The notes under the pieces are model-generated. The model was given only the letters and a program-made list of their open reading frames with translations. It searched no databases and was not told where the DNA came from. DNA of 64,000 nt from Rhodeus uyekii (Eukaryota; Chordata; Actinopteri; Cypriniformes; Acheilognathidae): positions 5,442,501 through 5,506,500 of the forward strand of contig JAWRVZ010000024.1 in assembly GCA_037043235.1 (NCBI GenBank), written 5' to 3'. The translations under genes were made by a program, and so were the position numbers. Each line of letters begins with the position of its first letter. Positions within the stretch are counted from its first letter, which is position 1. Positions 35,403 through 47,128 of the stretch are shown here, piece after piece.

Positions 35403-36152
35403 TGATCCATGAAGTTCATCACAGCAACTCATAATATAAGTAAGGGAATCATTTGCTTGCATGAGGAGATCTGTGTGACCCTCCACCACTGACTCACCAC
35501 TAAAACCGGTCCTCTCCGGTATCTCCAGACTCTTTCACACCTGTCACATGTACTCAGTGTGAACCTGCTCACATCCGTGAAGAGAACGGAGAGCTGTGAG
35601 CACAGGTCCAACTAGAGGACACGGGCCCGATTGCACCCTCATGACAGTTTGGTCAGAAACATGAGCTGCAGTTCCTGCTGGAGGTCATTTGGTCGAGCTC
35701 TGGCAGTGATTTCACAGAAAGGAGCAGATACCAGTCCAGCTGCTGGGTTGTTGTCCTTCTACACCCCTGCCCAGCTCTTCTCCCTGTCTCCCAGTGTCTC
35801 CTCCATGCTCTTGAAACTGTGCTGGGAGAAACACCAAACCTCCTTACGACTGCATATATGGAGATGCCATCCTGGAGGAGCAGGACTGCCTGTGCAACCT
35901 GATTGGGTTACAGGTATTGCCTCATGCTAGAGAGCGACAAATCACTCAGGAAGAACATAGAGAGAACAACCGTCTATGCTCAAAATCATTCTCGTTTTGC
36001 TGTTGCCTCTCCAGTGCACCTGTTGTCACTTTCATTTGCAGCAAAGCAGGTGAAACTGATACATCGCTTATGTTTCCTAATTGAACAGACTGAGATGCCT
36101 GAAGTTTAACTGATGTGATGATTAAGTGTTCCCTTGATTTTTTTGAGCAGTG
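35403..36152 (-). mobile_element. IS630/Tc1-mariner-type DNA transposon, truncated
   Basis: The + strand right end is GTGTTCCCTTGATTTTTTTG then AGCAGTG, followed by TA at 36153-36154. This fits a CACTGCTCAAAAAAAT-type terminal repeat and TA target duplication. The other terminus is missing. Interior - strand sequence encodes transposase pieces. The copy has frameshifts and is inactive. Confidence 0.65.
35429..35640 (-). pseudogene. IS630/Tc1-like transposase relic, first catalytic region
   Basis: The - strand frame contains VLFTDVSRFTLSTCDRCERVWRYRRG. The family pattern here is LFTDESRF...RVWR, where the D is the first catalytic acid of the DDE/D triad. The D is kept but the following E has become V. 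Upstream, in shifted frames, come SGPCPLVGPVLTALRSL-like residues. After the motif the frame drifts and ends. An intact enzyme would cut and paste DNA at TA sites. This one cannot be functional. Confidence 0.7.
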
Positions 36153-38687
36153 TATATACACAATAAATATAATTTAGTATTAATAATAATTCTCAAATTA
36201 AACAAAACTTTTTTTCTCCTTTTATTTCATATAATTGATGTTGAAAACTAGCATTTCGTATATTAAAATAAAAGATCAGAGGAAAAGTGGTCGCTACCAT
36301 AGGAATTATTATTTTTAATAAAAAATATTATTCAGAAAGCTGAAGATATTGGAGTTTGCTTCTCTAATATAAATACTTGACAAAACAATCTTATATCTAT
36401 TTGGATAGTTTTAACCGAAGTAAGCTCTCTTCACAGATTTTAATCATATTTCTGCCAAAACTGCTTCCCAATATCACACTTTATTCCAGCCCACGTGAGA
36501 ATAACATGCATTCAGTCTCTAAGCCCATTTTACTACACTATAATTTGTTGGTTGCATAAAGCTCATCCGTGCAACAGTAACCAAAGGTTGTGGAGTTTAA
36601 CGAAGGGTCAGTTCTTTAATTAGCTCTCTAGCTCCTCCAGCCTGATAAACATACTAACTGAGCAGAGACATCAGATATATTATTGAGAAGGTCAATCAGA
36701 CCAAAGCTAGTGCAATAGAAGAGAGGTGCAGCTTTGTGCAAAAACAAGCTCAAGACAATTCACATCAGCTCTACTGAGGCCGGGAGCCTATGAGGTTTTG
36801 ATCCGGTAGTGCTCTGCCTGCCAATGCCGGCTCTGACGAGATCCCGGGCAAGGGCGAGCAGGACACACTGATCCGAGTCGAGACCTTGGCACAGCACTGC
36901 TGACGGGCAATACTGATTTGTTCCCACGGCAACGGCCATGTGTGGTTTGTCGTGCTGAACACACGCAGGATGGGAGGAATCAGACATCATGCTGTATTTG
37001 TACCCGTTCACCATTCATGTTCAACACAATCTGAGCAAGAATGATGTCCTTATTTTAATCAAATGGAAACCAGTCATGAAATCAGGTCTGTTGTGCTTCG
37101 CCTGGTAAAAAGGAAAAAAAGAAAACTTTTTTATATAGCTGTCATTTGGTGGAGCTTTTTTTTCTTTTCCATTTAGCCCACAGGATTTATTTGCTCATTA
37201 CTTTGTCAAGATCTCTTTATTCTCAATGTAAAATGAGTGTAAATTGCTCCTCGAGTTTCCTGCTGTGTGAGTTCTGGTGTGAATTGAGCCAGCAGAAACA
37301 GATGCTTTGCAGAATATCACAGCGCCTCCTGAGACTGTGAGTCTGCAGCGGAGCTTTTAATCAAAAACCTGCATGTCAGTGAGAGCCGAGGAAACAGATA
37401 TTCCTCTTCATCAACATGTCCACCTGACTTGCATTAGGCGCTATCTAGATACATGTTTATTGAAGCCAGCTGCTGTAATGAGGCAAGAAAGAAGAGCAAG
37501 AGTCATTGAACAATGCAAAGTGGGAAAAAAGGGCAGGCTAACCCAGAAAAAACAGACATTACTCTATATTTATGGAGATATTTCTAGGTTAACTTTAATT
37601 CCATTAACATGTCGTCGGGTGATATTGGATTGAGTCTGTCCTGATTCTATATTGCAACTATTATTTGCATTTATCATTAAGATGCTTTAAAACCATCTGT
37701 TAAATCGCTAATAAAATACGAATGAAAATGTCATAGTATAAAAGAATATAAACACAGGTAAGATCTGAACAGGGGTTTGTGCTGAGAAGCAGATGGCTGG
37801 AGAAGGTGATATGTGGACTGAATTAATAGCTAGAGAGATGTTTGGTGATGCAGGTGGTAATGACAGTTCTTATCTGTTTGCTGAAGGTTAGGGCTGAAGA
37901 TCTGGAAAAGGCAGACGAGTTGGTACGAGGATCACACGGGTAAGTGTTTTTCAGGTAGGTAGTTGATGGTGACTGCTCACATCCTATGCTGATGAGGGTA
38001 ATTGCATACAGTGAGCAGCTGTGAGCCAGGAGGGATTCTGGGAAACGTAGTGCTGAAGTGAAAGGAAGGCGGGTCCACAGGGATGGGAGCCCCTCAGCAG
38101 CCATGATGAAAAAAATAATCGTAAAAAATATTCATCAAAAAATTAAAATTCAAAAATACCACCATATCGGCAGTCGTATTGCGGAAAGCAACGTTGCTTC
38201 ATTGTGATGCGAGAGAAACGGTTTCCCAGGATGCCAGACAAAGAGAGAAACTCTCTCAGAGGCTTTGTACACACACGGCACTCAGACAAGACACGTGATT
38301 GGTTCCCAGCGTGAGATCGGCCAATGAGAGCACGAGTGGAGTGGGAGCCTCTTCTCCTCTCTCAGAAGCAAATGTTGATGATCCAGCGCCGATATCTGAC
38401 GATGAGACGATTCCTGAACTGATTTAAAGACCTCATTATACCAGTGCAGTAACACCATCATCATCATCATCATCACATTCATGAACCGCACAGGTCTGTC
38501 ATCCTCGTCATTACTGGAGTCTCAAGATACTGCTGTCATTGATGAGTGTAGAGCGCCATAATACGTATCGTATGAGAGAGAGTAAATGTATAATATTAAA
38601 GTTTTATAATTAAATAGATTTAATTAAAATATATTTAAAGTATAAATATAAAAATTTTAAACATTCTGGTACCTACACACACATATA
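36153..38687. other. Unassigned; includes one GC-rich two-frame open region
   Basis: No gene is firmly recognised. Between 36760 and 37014 the - strand is open in two frames (84 and 63 codons) in a GC-richer island. I do not recognise either translation. The block 37.85-38.11 kb, with GGGATTCTGGGAAACGTAGT, may be a fragment of an LTR. CATCATCAT repeats occur at about 38456-38476. Confidence 0.3.
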
Positions 38688-38793
38688 CGGAAATTCCTAG
38701 GGGGGCCAATCCTACTTTGCAGATTTTCACAAATCGTGGGGGGTTCCGGTCCACATTAACTGCAATAAACGAGGAATCACAGTATATATATAT
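38688..38793. mobile_element. Terminal fragment of a second Tigger-like family
   Basis: GGAAATTCCTAGGGGGGCCA, AGATTTTCACAAATCGTGGG, then AACTGCAATAAACGAGGAAT and CACAGTATA form one end of a pogo/Tigger-like element. The ATAAACGAGG...ACAGTA ending is characteristic. The other end is not found. Confidence 0.5.
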
Positions 38794-41213
38794 TTGTATT
38801 TAAATTAGAAAACTAAGAACTAAAGAAATTCAACTAGAGGACTCAAACCAATACATTGTATATATTGAATGCTCTACATGTAACAAAAGTCAATTATTTT
38901 TTCCTCTAACAAAAAGGAACATAGAGTTGGGCAGTGAGAACTGGTATCAACCAATTAAATCCCTCGTTTTTCCGTATCAACGCATGACTAATTGCTACTC
39001 TCTTATTGCTCTCTCTTTTTCATGGTGTCAAACATGATCAATAACAACTTCCTCTTCCATGCTCAGTCACTCTTTAAGAAAATCACACCAAGAAGCTGAA
39101 AAACATGATTCCATTTAAATTAAGCTTCTCTCCTACTGTACGGCAGAACTGTTCTCTTTACTTAACCTTTCCATTCTGTGCCGATCTGGCCAAGCCACTG
39201 TGGATTCTCCACTGTGGGACCGATAACAGATCTCTTTAGATTGTAATACAAATCAGTCATTCCTTGATGATGCAAGAGTTTACACACGGTATGAGACCAT
39301 ATTTCTTTTAATTCTATTATAAATTTGTGTTTACATCGCTCAAATAGTACACTTAGCGAGCTACAGAGAAACTGGTAGCCAGGCAACAGACCAATCCTGA
39401 GCGGTGACTTCACTACACACACTCAATCAGTACGATTCAGGTTAGATAACCAGGTTGAGTATTTTGGAAGGTTTGTGATCATTGCTGAGCCCAACTAAGC
39501 TCAAGTGGAAACATAACTGGAACCATTCCTTAAAATTCGAACTGTTCGGACAGCTGGTGGAAAATCTGCTTTAGATTTCACACAAATCAGTCGTACCACT
39601 GCAGAAATGAACTGTGCTGCTTCAGAGAGGTTGGGAATTAGCATTCCCTACTTTGATGTATGAAAAGCATTTATTTACGTTATTTCCAAGGCTCCTACAG
39701 TTGTCCCAAAACTGATGCATATTTCCTAACCGTAGCTATGCTTGAGGCATCACTGATGTTTGGAATAGTGAAAGCCAATATAAATCCAAAAGGCTTTTAA
39801 CTAGTCATCCAAACCTACAGACACCTGACTTCTGGAAAACATCCTCATTAGTGTGATATTTCTTGTGCAAAGCCAGTGAAAGTCCATTTACCACCTTCTG
39901 TCTGTATTTGGCCACAGCATCCGATTCCTCCTTTTTCTGGCACGCAGGCTTTATCCTCATTTACCATGTAAGCAGATTCAGGCATTACAACAGACTAGCT
40001 GTGGATGTACAGTCTGTGAGACCTGCTAAATATAACCGCTGGAGAGAGTTTTGCAGGGTTTTCTGTCTACGTTTGGGTGTCCTAGAGGAGGAGGAGCTCA
40101 GAAAGAGGTTAGCAGTGTGTGTTATCCAGATAGCAGGAGGCTGAGCTGAGAGTTAAGAGGCGTAAAAGCTGTTGAAATGAATAAGTAGAGATGATCCCAA
40201 GCGAGAGTGACAGAAAAATGACAAATCTGATAATACTTCCTGTTTGGGTTTGATTAGCACAGCCAGGAGCAATTTGTTTGCCTTTAAAATCGATCAGACA
40301 AAGGACTGTACCTGTGCTATATTCATTTAAACCTGCAAATGCACTTGTGTTCTTGTAGGAGAAACTGACAGCAATTGTCCCAAGCACGTCCAATCATTAG
40401 CTGTTTACATGGACTCTAATAATCTGACTGTAATTTGACTAATAGCACGGTTGGAATGAAAAAGACACACGCAACCACGTCAATCGGAATGAATTAATTA
40501 ATGATTAAATTCTGACTGAAACAAAAGGTGACCATGGAAATGAAATGATGACACTTTATGCTCAGAAGAACAGTCTGTTCCTGAGAAAAACAAGTTTGTT
40601 CGCTTAACTTTGAGACAAATTTAGAATAAAAAAGCTGGCAAGTTTTCACATACAGACATGAAGCTTCAAAAAATTTAATTGCAGACATTTTTTTTCTTTT
40701 TTCAGAAAACTCAAGTACATTTAAAATAATTGTAATAACCCAGTGATAAGCGAGATGCTTTCTTCCCCCCAACAAAATGAGATCCTGCCTGTGAAGGAGG
40801 GATCGTCGGGTAATGGCTTGTTAGATTGCAGTGCAATGTGAAGCCTATATGGATATAGAAGACAGTGGGCCCGTTTCTGCAAAAGACACGGCTCTTCAGT
40901 AATGCTTTAGATTTTCTAATATTATTCTTATTTGTTCTCTTAAAGCAAATATTTGAGAGAGAGAAAATCATTTGAGCAATATCTCATCATTGTATCTCTC
41001 AATGATTTGCTTTTCACTGAAATGTACTAGAAAAACAACAATCTATCCTCACTATAATTTAATCTGTAATTCACTACCATTTCAGTATCTTCTCACAGTA
41101 ATTTCATCTGCATTGAAGGATGTTCTATGGATTATTAAAGATTAATATAAAATTATATTTGCAGATGGTAAATCTTCAGACACACGCACAAACACAGAGG
41201 AAAATGTCTATTT
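38794..41213. other. Unassigned sequence
   Basis: About 2.4 kb without recognised repeats or genes. Frames at 39863-40144 (+), 40109-40393 (-), 40494-40775 (-) and 40711-40971 (-) are short, overlap each other and contain no known domain. Confidence 0.4.
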
Positions 41214-41262
41214 AAGAGTCTTGGCATTGTCATCCTGGAATATGGCCATGATGCATCTTAAT
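41214..41262 (-). pseudogene. Short Tc1-like transposase relic
   Basis: CTTGGCATTGTCATCCTGGA and ATATGGCCATGATGCATCTT resemble, on the - strand, a short part of Tc1-like transposase (compare the relic at 47.94-47.96 kb with CTTGGCATTTCTAC). Only about 50 bp is recognisable. Confidence 0.4.
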
Positions 41263-41414
41263 ACAAGGTTGTTTAAGAAATGAAAAACTACACACTCCAT
41301 CAATTAGGGTTAGAAGAACCGTTGCCAGACATATACTCTTAAGCATTTGCCTATTTGCATCAAAATATCGACTTTTTTTATTATTATTATTATTGCCTGG
41401 GCAGTGTATGTAAA

Positions 41415-42731
41415 TGCAGTGGTGTTTGCCCCCTTCATGATTTCCAATTTTTTGGCATTTTTTGTTACGCTTAAATGCTTCAGCTCATCAAACAAGATTA
41501 AATATTATTCAAAGTTTTTATATGAAGGTTGATATTATAAAGGGAAAACTAAATCCAAACCTACATGGCTCCGTGTGAAAAAGTGATTGCCCCCTAAACT
41601 TAATAACTGGTTGGGCCCCTCAGTAGCAACAACTGCAATCAAACGTTTGCAAGTCTTTTGCTCTCTTGGGGTAATTTTGGAGGGCCGGCTACTGCTGGGA
41701 AGGTTCACCACTGTCCCATGTGTTACGATCCCTGGTCTAGGTCAGGGTGTAACATAAATGACAAGACTAAACTTCTAAATTACCCATTTTTTTATTATTA
41801 TTTTCTTGTTCTCTAGATGTTAGAGCAACAGTCTTTTGTGTATCTCTTTAAAAAAGAAACGTGATTATAGATCAAAAGGAGAAAGAAGTTTGGAAGCAAG
41901 AACATCAGGAGTGAGCTAAATGCCAAAAAAAAAAAAACATAAACTTCCCAATGAATCAAACAAAAAGGAAGAAACCATAAATGATATAAAAACAGTAGAA
42001 AACTGATGACCTTTGGACCTATAAACAAACCACACCCCAACGGCTTCTCAGGTCAACACAAAGTTTACAATATGGATTAGTAAGGCAAGAATGTTATGGG
42101 AATAAAGATCACTCTCAAACCGGTGGCTAACAGCACTCTGTTTCACAGAAAAACACAATCTCTAGCACCCAAATTACACCATGTAACACACATAAGAACA
42201 ACAAGCAATCAGAAAGGCAGAGAGCAGAGAGCTCCCTTCAGAGGAACTCCGGGAACTTTATAGTCTACGACTCTTCTCCGGTCCAATCACCAGCAGCCTC
42301 GTCTAGGACCAATCCTAATGAAGTCCAGAACCAATCCTTTTTGCCACTTGTGGATAATGGCTCTTATTGTGTTTCACTGGAGTCCCAAAGCTTTAGAAAT
42401 GGCTTTATAACCTTTTCCAGACTTTTACATTACTTTCTTTCTCATTTGTTCCTGAATTTATTTTGAGTATCTTTTAGCCTACTACACTTTGTCAGGCAGG
42501 TCCTATTTAAGTGATTTCTTGATTGAATTAAACAGCCCTGAACTCATGTGTGATAAACCACGGTTGGGGAGATCTCCACAATTGGAAATCTTCAATTAAA
42601 AACTGTTCTGTTTTTATTTGTATTATCTGTGTCTAATGTTCAAATTTGTTTGATGATCTGAAACATTTAAGTGTGATATAAATGCAAAAAAATAAGAAAA
42701 CAGGAATCAAACACTTTTTCACACTACTATA
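41415..42731. mobile_element. Tc1-like element, internally deleted and interrupted
   Basis: The ends are long inverted repeats of about 100 bp. The left has CAGTGGTGTTTGCCCCC...CTTAAATGCTTCAGCTCATC and the right, read inverted, has TAGTGTGAAAAAGTGTTTG...CTTAAATGTTTCAGATCATC. Inside are AAACCTACATGGCTCCGTGT, GAAAAAGTGATTGCCCCCTA, TTGCTCTCTTGGGGTAATTT and GGAGTCCCAAAGCTTTAGAA. These are antisense remains of the transposase gene and flanks of a widespread fish Tc1-like family. Most of the coding region is deleted. An LTR-like block of about 617 bp splits it. Confidence 0.75.
41721..42337 (-). mobile_element. LTR-like insertion in the Tc1-like element
   Basis: It begins TGTTACGATCCCTGG on the + strand, just after CTGTCCCATG of the Tc1-like element, and ends near CCAATCC, after which TTTTTGCCACTTGTGG resumes the Tc1-like sequence. 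On the - strand there is ACTATAAAGTTCCCGG (TATA-like), AATAATAATAAAAAAATGGG (polyadenylation region) and an ATCGTAACA end. I see no clean target duplication, and the 5' end may be truncated. Confidence 0.6.
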
Positions 42732-42750
42732 TTTCCAGTGCGTCCGTGCC

Positions 42751-42753
42751 TGT

Positions 42754-42830
<77 letters not shown>
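42751..42830 (+). repeat. TG microsatellite, 36 perfect units after one interruption
   Basis: There is a perfect run from 42759 to 42830, preceded by TGTGTGTA. It lies about 20 bp beyond the Tc1-like element end. Histidine-threonine and valine-cysteine open frames across it are artefacts. Confidence 0.95.
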
Positions 42831-42831
<1 letters not shown>

Positions 42832-44781
42832 ATACTACCATTGAAATGTGACTTGGGGTTGGTAAAATTATCTTGTCATATAAATGCATTGGTGAGCATA
42901 AAAAACTTTTTTTCCAACGTTTGAAGTGTAAACTGTATACACAGTTTTAGAGACCTGGATATGTAATACTACTCGTTATTCCTCATGCCGGCCTATATTC
43001 TCTATATTCAATAGAGAAAAGCTGCAGTTTAACCTCTTATTTAGAGTTGTTGGTTACTAAACACAGAACCTGAGGTTAAATAAGATTTAAACTGACCATT
43101 GGGTGACACAGAATAAGAATCTTCAACCACAACATATGAGAAACCACAGATCCTGATCCATTTATGCCCCCTATGCTAGTTCATAAAACAGCCACCCTAA
43201 GCCCCGAAATGCTGTCTGGGGCTGCGTATAAAGCATGACAAATAGCTTACCCTACTTTTAGTTCAGTTCAATAAGGCCCAAATTGCCACTTACACGATTT
43301 TTGCTGAGAGTATGGCAGATGCGGTTGAGACAGACTGTGCAGCCTTGTGTCGAAGCAATTTGGGTCTCACATTTCAAGCAGGTAAATGCAACGATGGAGC
43401 TAATTTTATAGACAGCTGTGAATAAAATAGAGTTTTCAGTAGATGCCTTTATTAAATCGGGGTGCTCACTGTCTGTCTTGCTGTCAGCGGTTAGGAAGAG
43501 ATATCTGAAAATATCCTCGGCTGTCTCCATTCCTCATGAACCATGAACTGCATTTAACTAATAGCAGACAGATCTTTATGGAGCTTTATATTTCATGATA
43601 CTGTCCATCATCACAATGGTTGAGATGCTCGATTTGAACGAGAGAGCTGCTCATCTCAGCTGTGTGCTGAAGCAAGCCTTGTTGGGTTATAAATTACAAA
43701 CTCACAGCAGCAGTATTTCTTAATGCTAGATCAACTGGCACGAAAACCTGGATGCTGACCGTGCCTCTGTAAGCGCCTTGTCTCTTTAGGAGATTAAAAG
43801 AGCATTCACTAAATAATCTGCACTTCCCCCATACGTTCATAAGCAAATCATGAGAATATTACTTATATTACAGAATGTAGTGGTGGGAAAACCCTTCTGT
43901 TTTACCCAAAACAAGTAGCAAGTAAATCTGTCATAGGGCAATGATATTTGTTCACAGAAAAAAGTGAGTGACTCATTTGGGCTCAGTAAGATTTAAAAAG
44001 TGAATACATTCAGAAAGGATCCAAAGTGACTTTTTCAGTGCAATATTACAAACGACTTGAAAAACTGTGGGGTTTATTTTCTGATCATGACCAATGGACT
44101 GCACCGCACATTACTAACTACTAACTGACTGTTGCTGAAGGGAACTGATTTCCTCGCTGTTCTTCTCCTAACTTGGGTCAGCATGACATTTGAAATCAAA
44201 TTTCCCTTGATCTTTTGACATATATATAAGGTCTTTGTACCATTACAACATCCTCCTCATTATGAACAAAAGCATTTATTTAATCAAGCTCCGAAAATGG
44301 CATGTTTTGATACTGCAGGATCTGTGATGTCACACTGGTAAAGACATTTGCATATGCCCGCCTCCAGAGCAAGACACTGACGAATAGTTATACATCATCA
44401 CATCATATGCTACTGGCGTTCAGTCGCTTAAAGTCTGTCATTTGCCTTCACTGGATGTGAGCGCCGCGTCAAAGCAAATAGATCCCGTTATAATCACTGA
44501 CTGTCTACACTGATGCAGAATACTGATACACGTTCAGCTTCTGACTTTCTCCAGGACATAATGGAAGAATGAAAGAACGTTTGCTTTGACACGTCCAAGT
44601 TAAACAGCTGGTTTGATTCTCTGTAGAGTTCAGAAGAATCACAGCGTCAGAGAAGAATTTGTTAATGGGTTTTTTTAATGGCGTCCCGGATCATGTCGGA
44701 GGATTATATGTTTGTTCAGAGCATTTGGTTTCCTATGTTAACCAATAATAACAGTGACAGAATGAAGGGTGAAAAGTGTAG
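42831..44781. other. Unassigned sequence
   Basis: A 90-codon - strand frame (43258-43530) contains CLKCETQ...CTVCLNRIC and an internal GTAAGT, but I do not recognise it. 44.32-44.48 kb has GATGTCACACTGG and CATATGCCCGCC words like those at 20.15 kb and may be a related repeat. Confidence 0.3.
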
Positions 44782-45095
44782 TTAGTAGTTTATATATCTC
44801 TTTTCAAATCTTATTTTATGTGCAATTACAGACATTTTATAATATTACAATATATACATTTTGTTGTAATAATAAACACTGTATTTAATTTCACTTATAC
44901 AGTATTACCAAAAATGTATTATAATTATAATAATTATTATTATTTTTTTTTAATTCTTAGCTGTTAGTATTTCACCCTTTTGCATTAAAAAATATATTAT
45001 GTTTCTAATATTATGTTTATCATATTTAATGTAATTTGGTTTCCTTAAACCAAGCAAAAATAATCCATATCCCAACCTTAAAATATTAAGTTACA
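44782..45095 (+). repeat. Left arm of a large AT-rich inverted repeat
   Basis: TAGTTTATATATCTCTTTTC, AAATCTTATTTTATGTGCAA, TTAATTCTTAGCTGTTAGTA and AATCCATATCCCAACCTTAA recur inverted in the block 45985-46285. Mismatches and small indels are spread throughout. Confidence 0.85.
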
Positions 45096-45909
45096 ATACA
45101 AATGTTAGTGTGTTATGTATTATAGTAATAATACATTTAGATAGTTTTCATTTGCTAATACATCTAGTAATAGTTCACCTCACAAGACAGAGATACACGT
45201 GCAAGTATGGAAGGTTAATTGATATTTTTCTGCAAAGCCTTGTTAGATTCTAGAGAACATTGAGGAGATACAGTCGCTCAGCTGTGGATGCAGAGAGGCA
45301 GTATCTTACACTTTATCTGCATTGACATGGATTCACGGGTGTATGGGGGCGGTGGTGAGGGCCTGACAGATTTCCACTAAATGTGAATTCATGTTTACTT
45401 TTTCACAAGCGAATGAAACAGGCCTTTACATTGTGCGCGCCTCAAGGATCCTGTAATCCTACTGCTGTCTTGCCGGCTTCGGTGAATTCAGGCTACAATT
45501 AACACAGTGTGATTAAAAAAGCACACCAGGGATCCTCCGCAAACAAAGCTGAACTTGCCACGGAGGCAATAATTTTGCACAGATTATTTATTCCTTTCTG
45601 CACCCTGAGCGCTTAGGAGAAAATCAATAACATATGCAAACACCAAATCGCAAATCACTGGCTGTAAAATATACAGTGCAAAGACAAACAGAGAAATGAG
45701 TTTTGGTCACAGATGGAGCTGGAACAGCAGCCTGTAGGTGTGTTTCACACAGAAATCAAGCAGCCATGCATGTGAAAAAGCAAAAATGGGAATATTGACT
45801 TTTCAAGGTGCCCTGTGTTGCTTAAAGATATATTTTGGTTTGTTTACATCTTTCTCTTTCATTTTGGGTTTTTTGAATGGCTCACAATAGCAACATACAA
45901 AACTATTGA
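45096..45909. other. Centre of the inverted repeat
   Basis: About 800 bp between the arms, less AT-rich and without repeat signatures. It has no significant open frame and no transposase motif. Confidence 0.45.
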
Positions 45910-45973
45910 TTACCAACTATGAAATTCTCTAATTAAAAAATGAATTAAACCTTTTGATAATATAGTTTGTACA
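45910..45973 (+). repeat. Direct repeat flanking the right arm, copy 1
   Basis: TACCAACTATGAAATTCTCT...TTTGATAATATAGTTTGTAC matches 46289-46352, placing one copy on each side of the right inverted arm. Confidence 0.75.
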
Positions 45974-45984
45974 TTGCATTGTAA

Positions 45985-46285
45985 AATTACTTTGTGCATG
46001 TAACTTAATGTTTTAAGGTTGGGCTATAGATTATTTTTGTTTAGTTTAAGGAAACAGAAAATTACATAAAATACGATAAAAAAATTATATCTTTTTAATG
46101 CAAAATACTAACAGCTAAGAATTAAATTCAATTAAATAATAATAATAATACACTTTTTGGTAATATAAGTGAAATTAAATACATTATTTATTATTACAAC
46201 AAAATTTATATATTGTAATATTATAAAATGTTTGTAATTGCACATAAAATAAGATTTAAAAACAGATATATAAACTACTATCTAT
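45985..46285 (-). repeat. Right arm of the AT-rich inverted repeat
   Basis: The inverted partner of 44782-45095. It includes TTAAGGTTGGGCTATAGATT, AACAGCTAAGAATTAAATTC, TTGCACATAAAATAAGATTT and AGATATATAAACTA. Confidence 0.85.
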
Positions 46286-46288
46286 ATA

Positions 46289-46352
46289 TTACCCTCTAAG
46301 AAATTCTCGAATTAAATAAATAATTAAACTTTTGATAATATAATTTGTACAT
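46289..46352 (+). repeat. Direct repeat flanking the right arm, copy 2
   Basis: TACCCTCTAAGAAATTCTCG...TTTGATAATATAATTTGTAC matches 45910-45973 with several substitutions. Confidence 0.75.
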
Positions 46353-47128
46353 TTATTTATTATTTAAAAATATTCATTTACTTATTAATAAACTAGACAA
46401 GACTTTTAAAAAATACTTTTGAGGCTCAATGAAAATAGATCAATTGATTGTTGATGAAAGAAGTGCTCAGATTTTAAGTTGAGAGCATGTTAGATCTGTC
46501 TGTGATTGACATGCAGGCCAAGCAACATGTGTGGAGGAGTCCCTGGGAGGGATGTTTAACAAAAATATCATGCTGTAGGCGGCCTTGTCTGAGCTGATAA
46601 TGAGAGTCTGATTAAAAAATTTCCCAAAAATGTCATCTAAAGGTGAAGTGAGTGAAGTTTTTAATGATAGAATACCTGCTTGCAGCACTACAAGTACAGT
46701 GTTCGTGGTTTCAATTGAGTTTTTTAATGTCTCTCTATAGAAGAAAAATGCTTTTTGTCCACATAATCGTATGTAGTTAGCTCATCTACTAGCAGGAGCT
46801 AGCTGACGAAGTTAACCCAACTGAATTAGCCTTTATCTAACAGTACAGCTGGGCAATATGGCAACAAAAATAAAATCTTGCTTTTTTCCTATTGTTTTTA
46901 TGTTTGTCGGACGTGTTTTGGCAGTTGCACTCGAGTCTTTTACAATATCTCACCCATGAAACGATATTATAACAACAACAATAAAAAAAGTTCAACTTGC
47001 TTCTAATAACTTTGCTTTTTTCCCCATTGCATTCAACATAATAATGCATTTCTGTGTGAACAGCCACTAGCGCGTCACGTAAGAGCGGTTAATCGAGTGC
47101 TCTATCATTCTTCTCTTAACTCTTATCA
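46353..47128. other. Unassigned AT-rich sequence
   Basis: No gene is recognised. Frames at 46467-46688 and 46837-47067 (-) are short. Confidence 0.4.

Noticed and set aside
35631..35930. 99-codon + strand frame
   Set aside because: It is antisense to the IS630/Tc1-like transposase relic, which explains the open reading.
42633..42924. Histidine-threonine and valine-cysteine frames
   Set aside because: They are translations of the second TG/CA tract.
43258..43530. 90-codon - strand frame with CxxC-like pairs as a zinc-binding protein
   Set aside because: The cysteine spacing fits no family I know and there is no supporting context.
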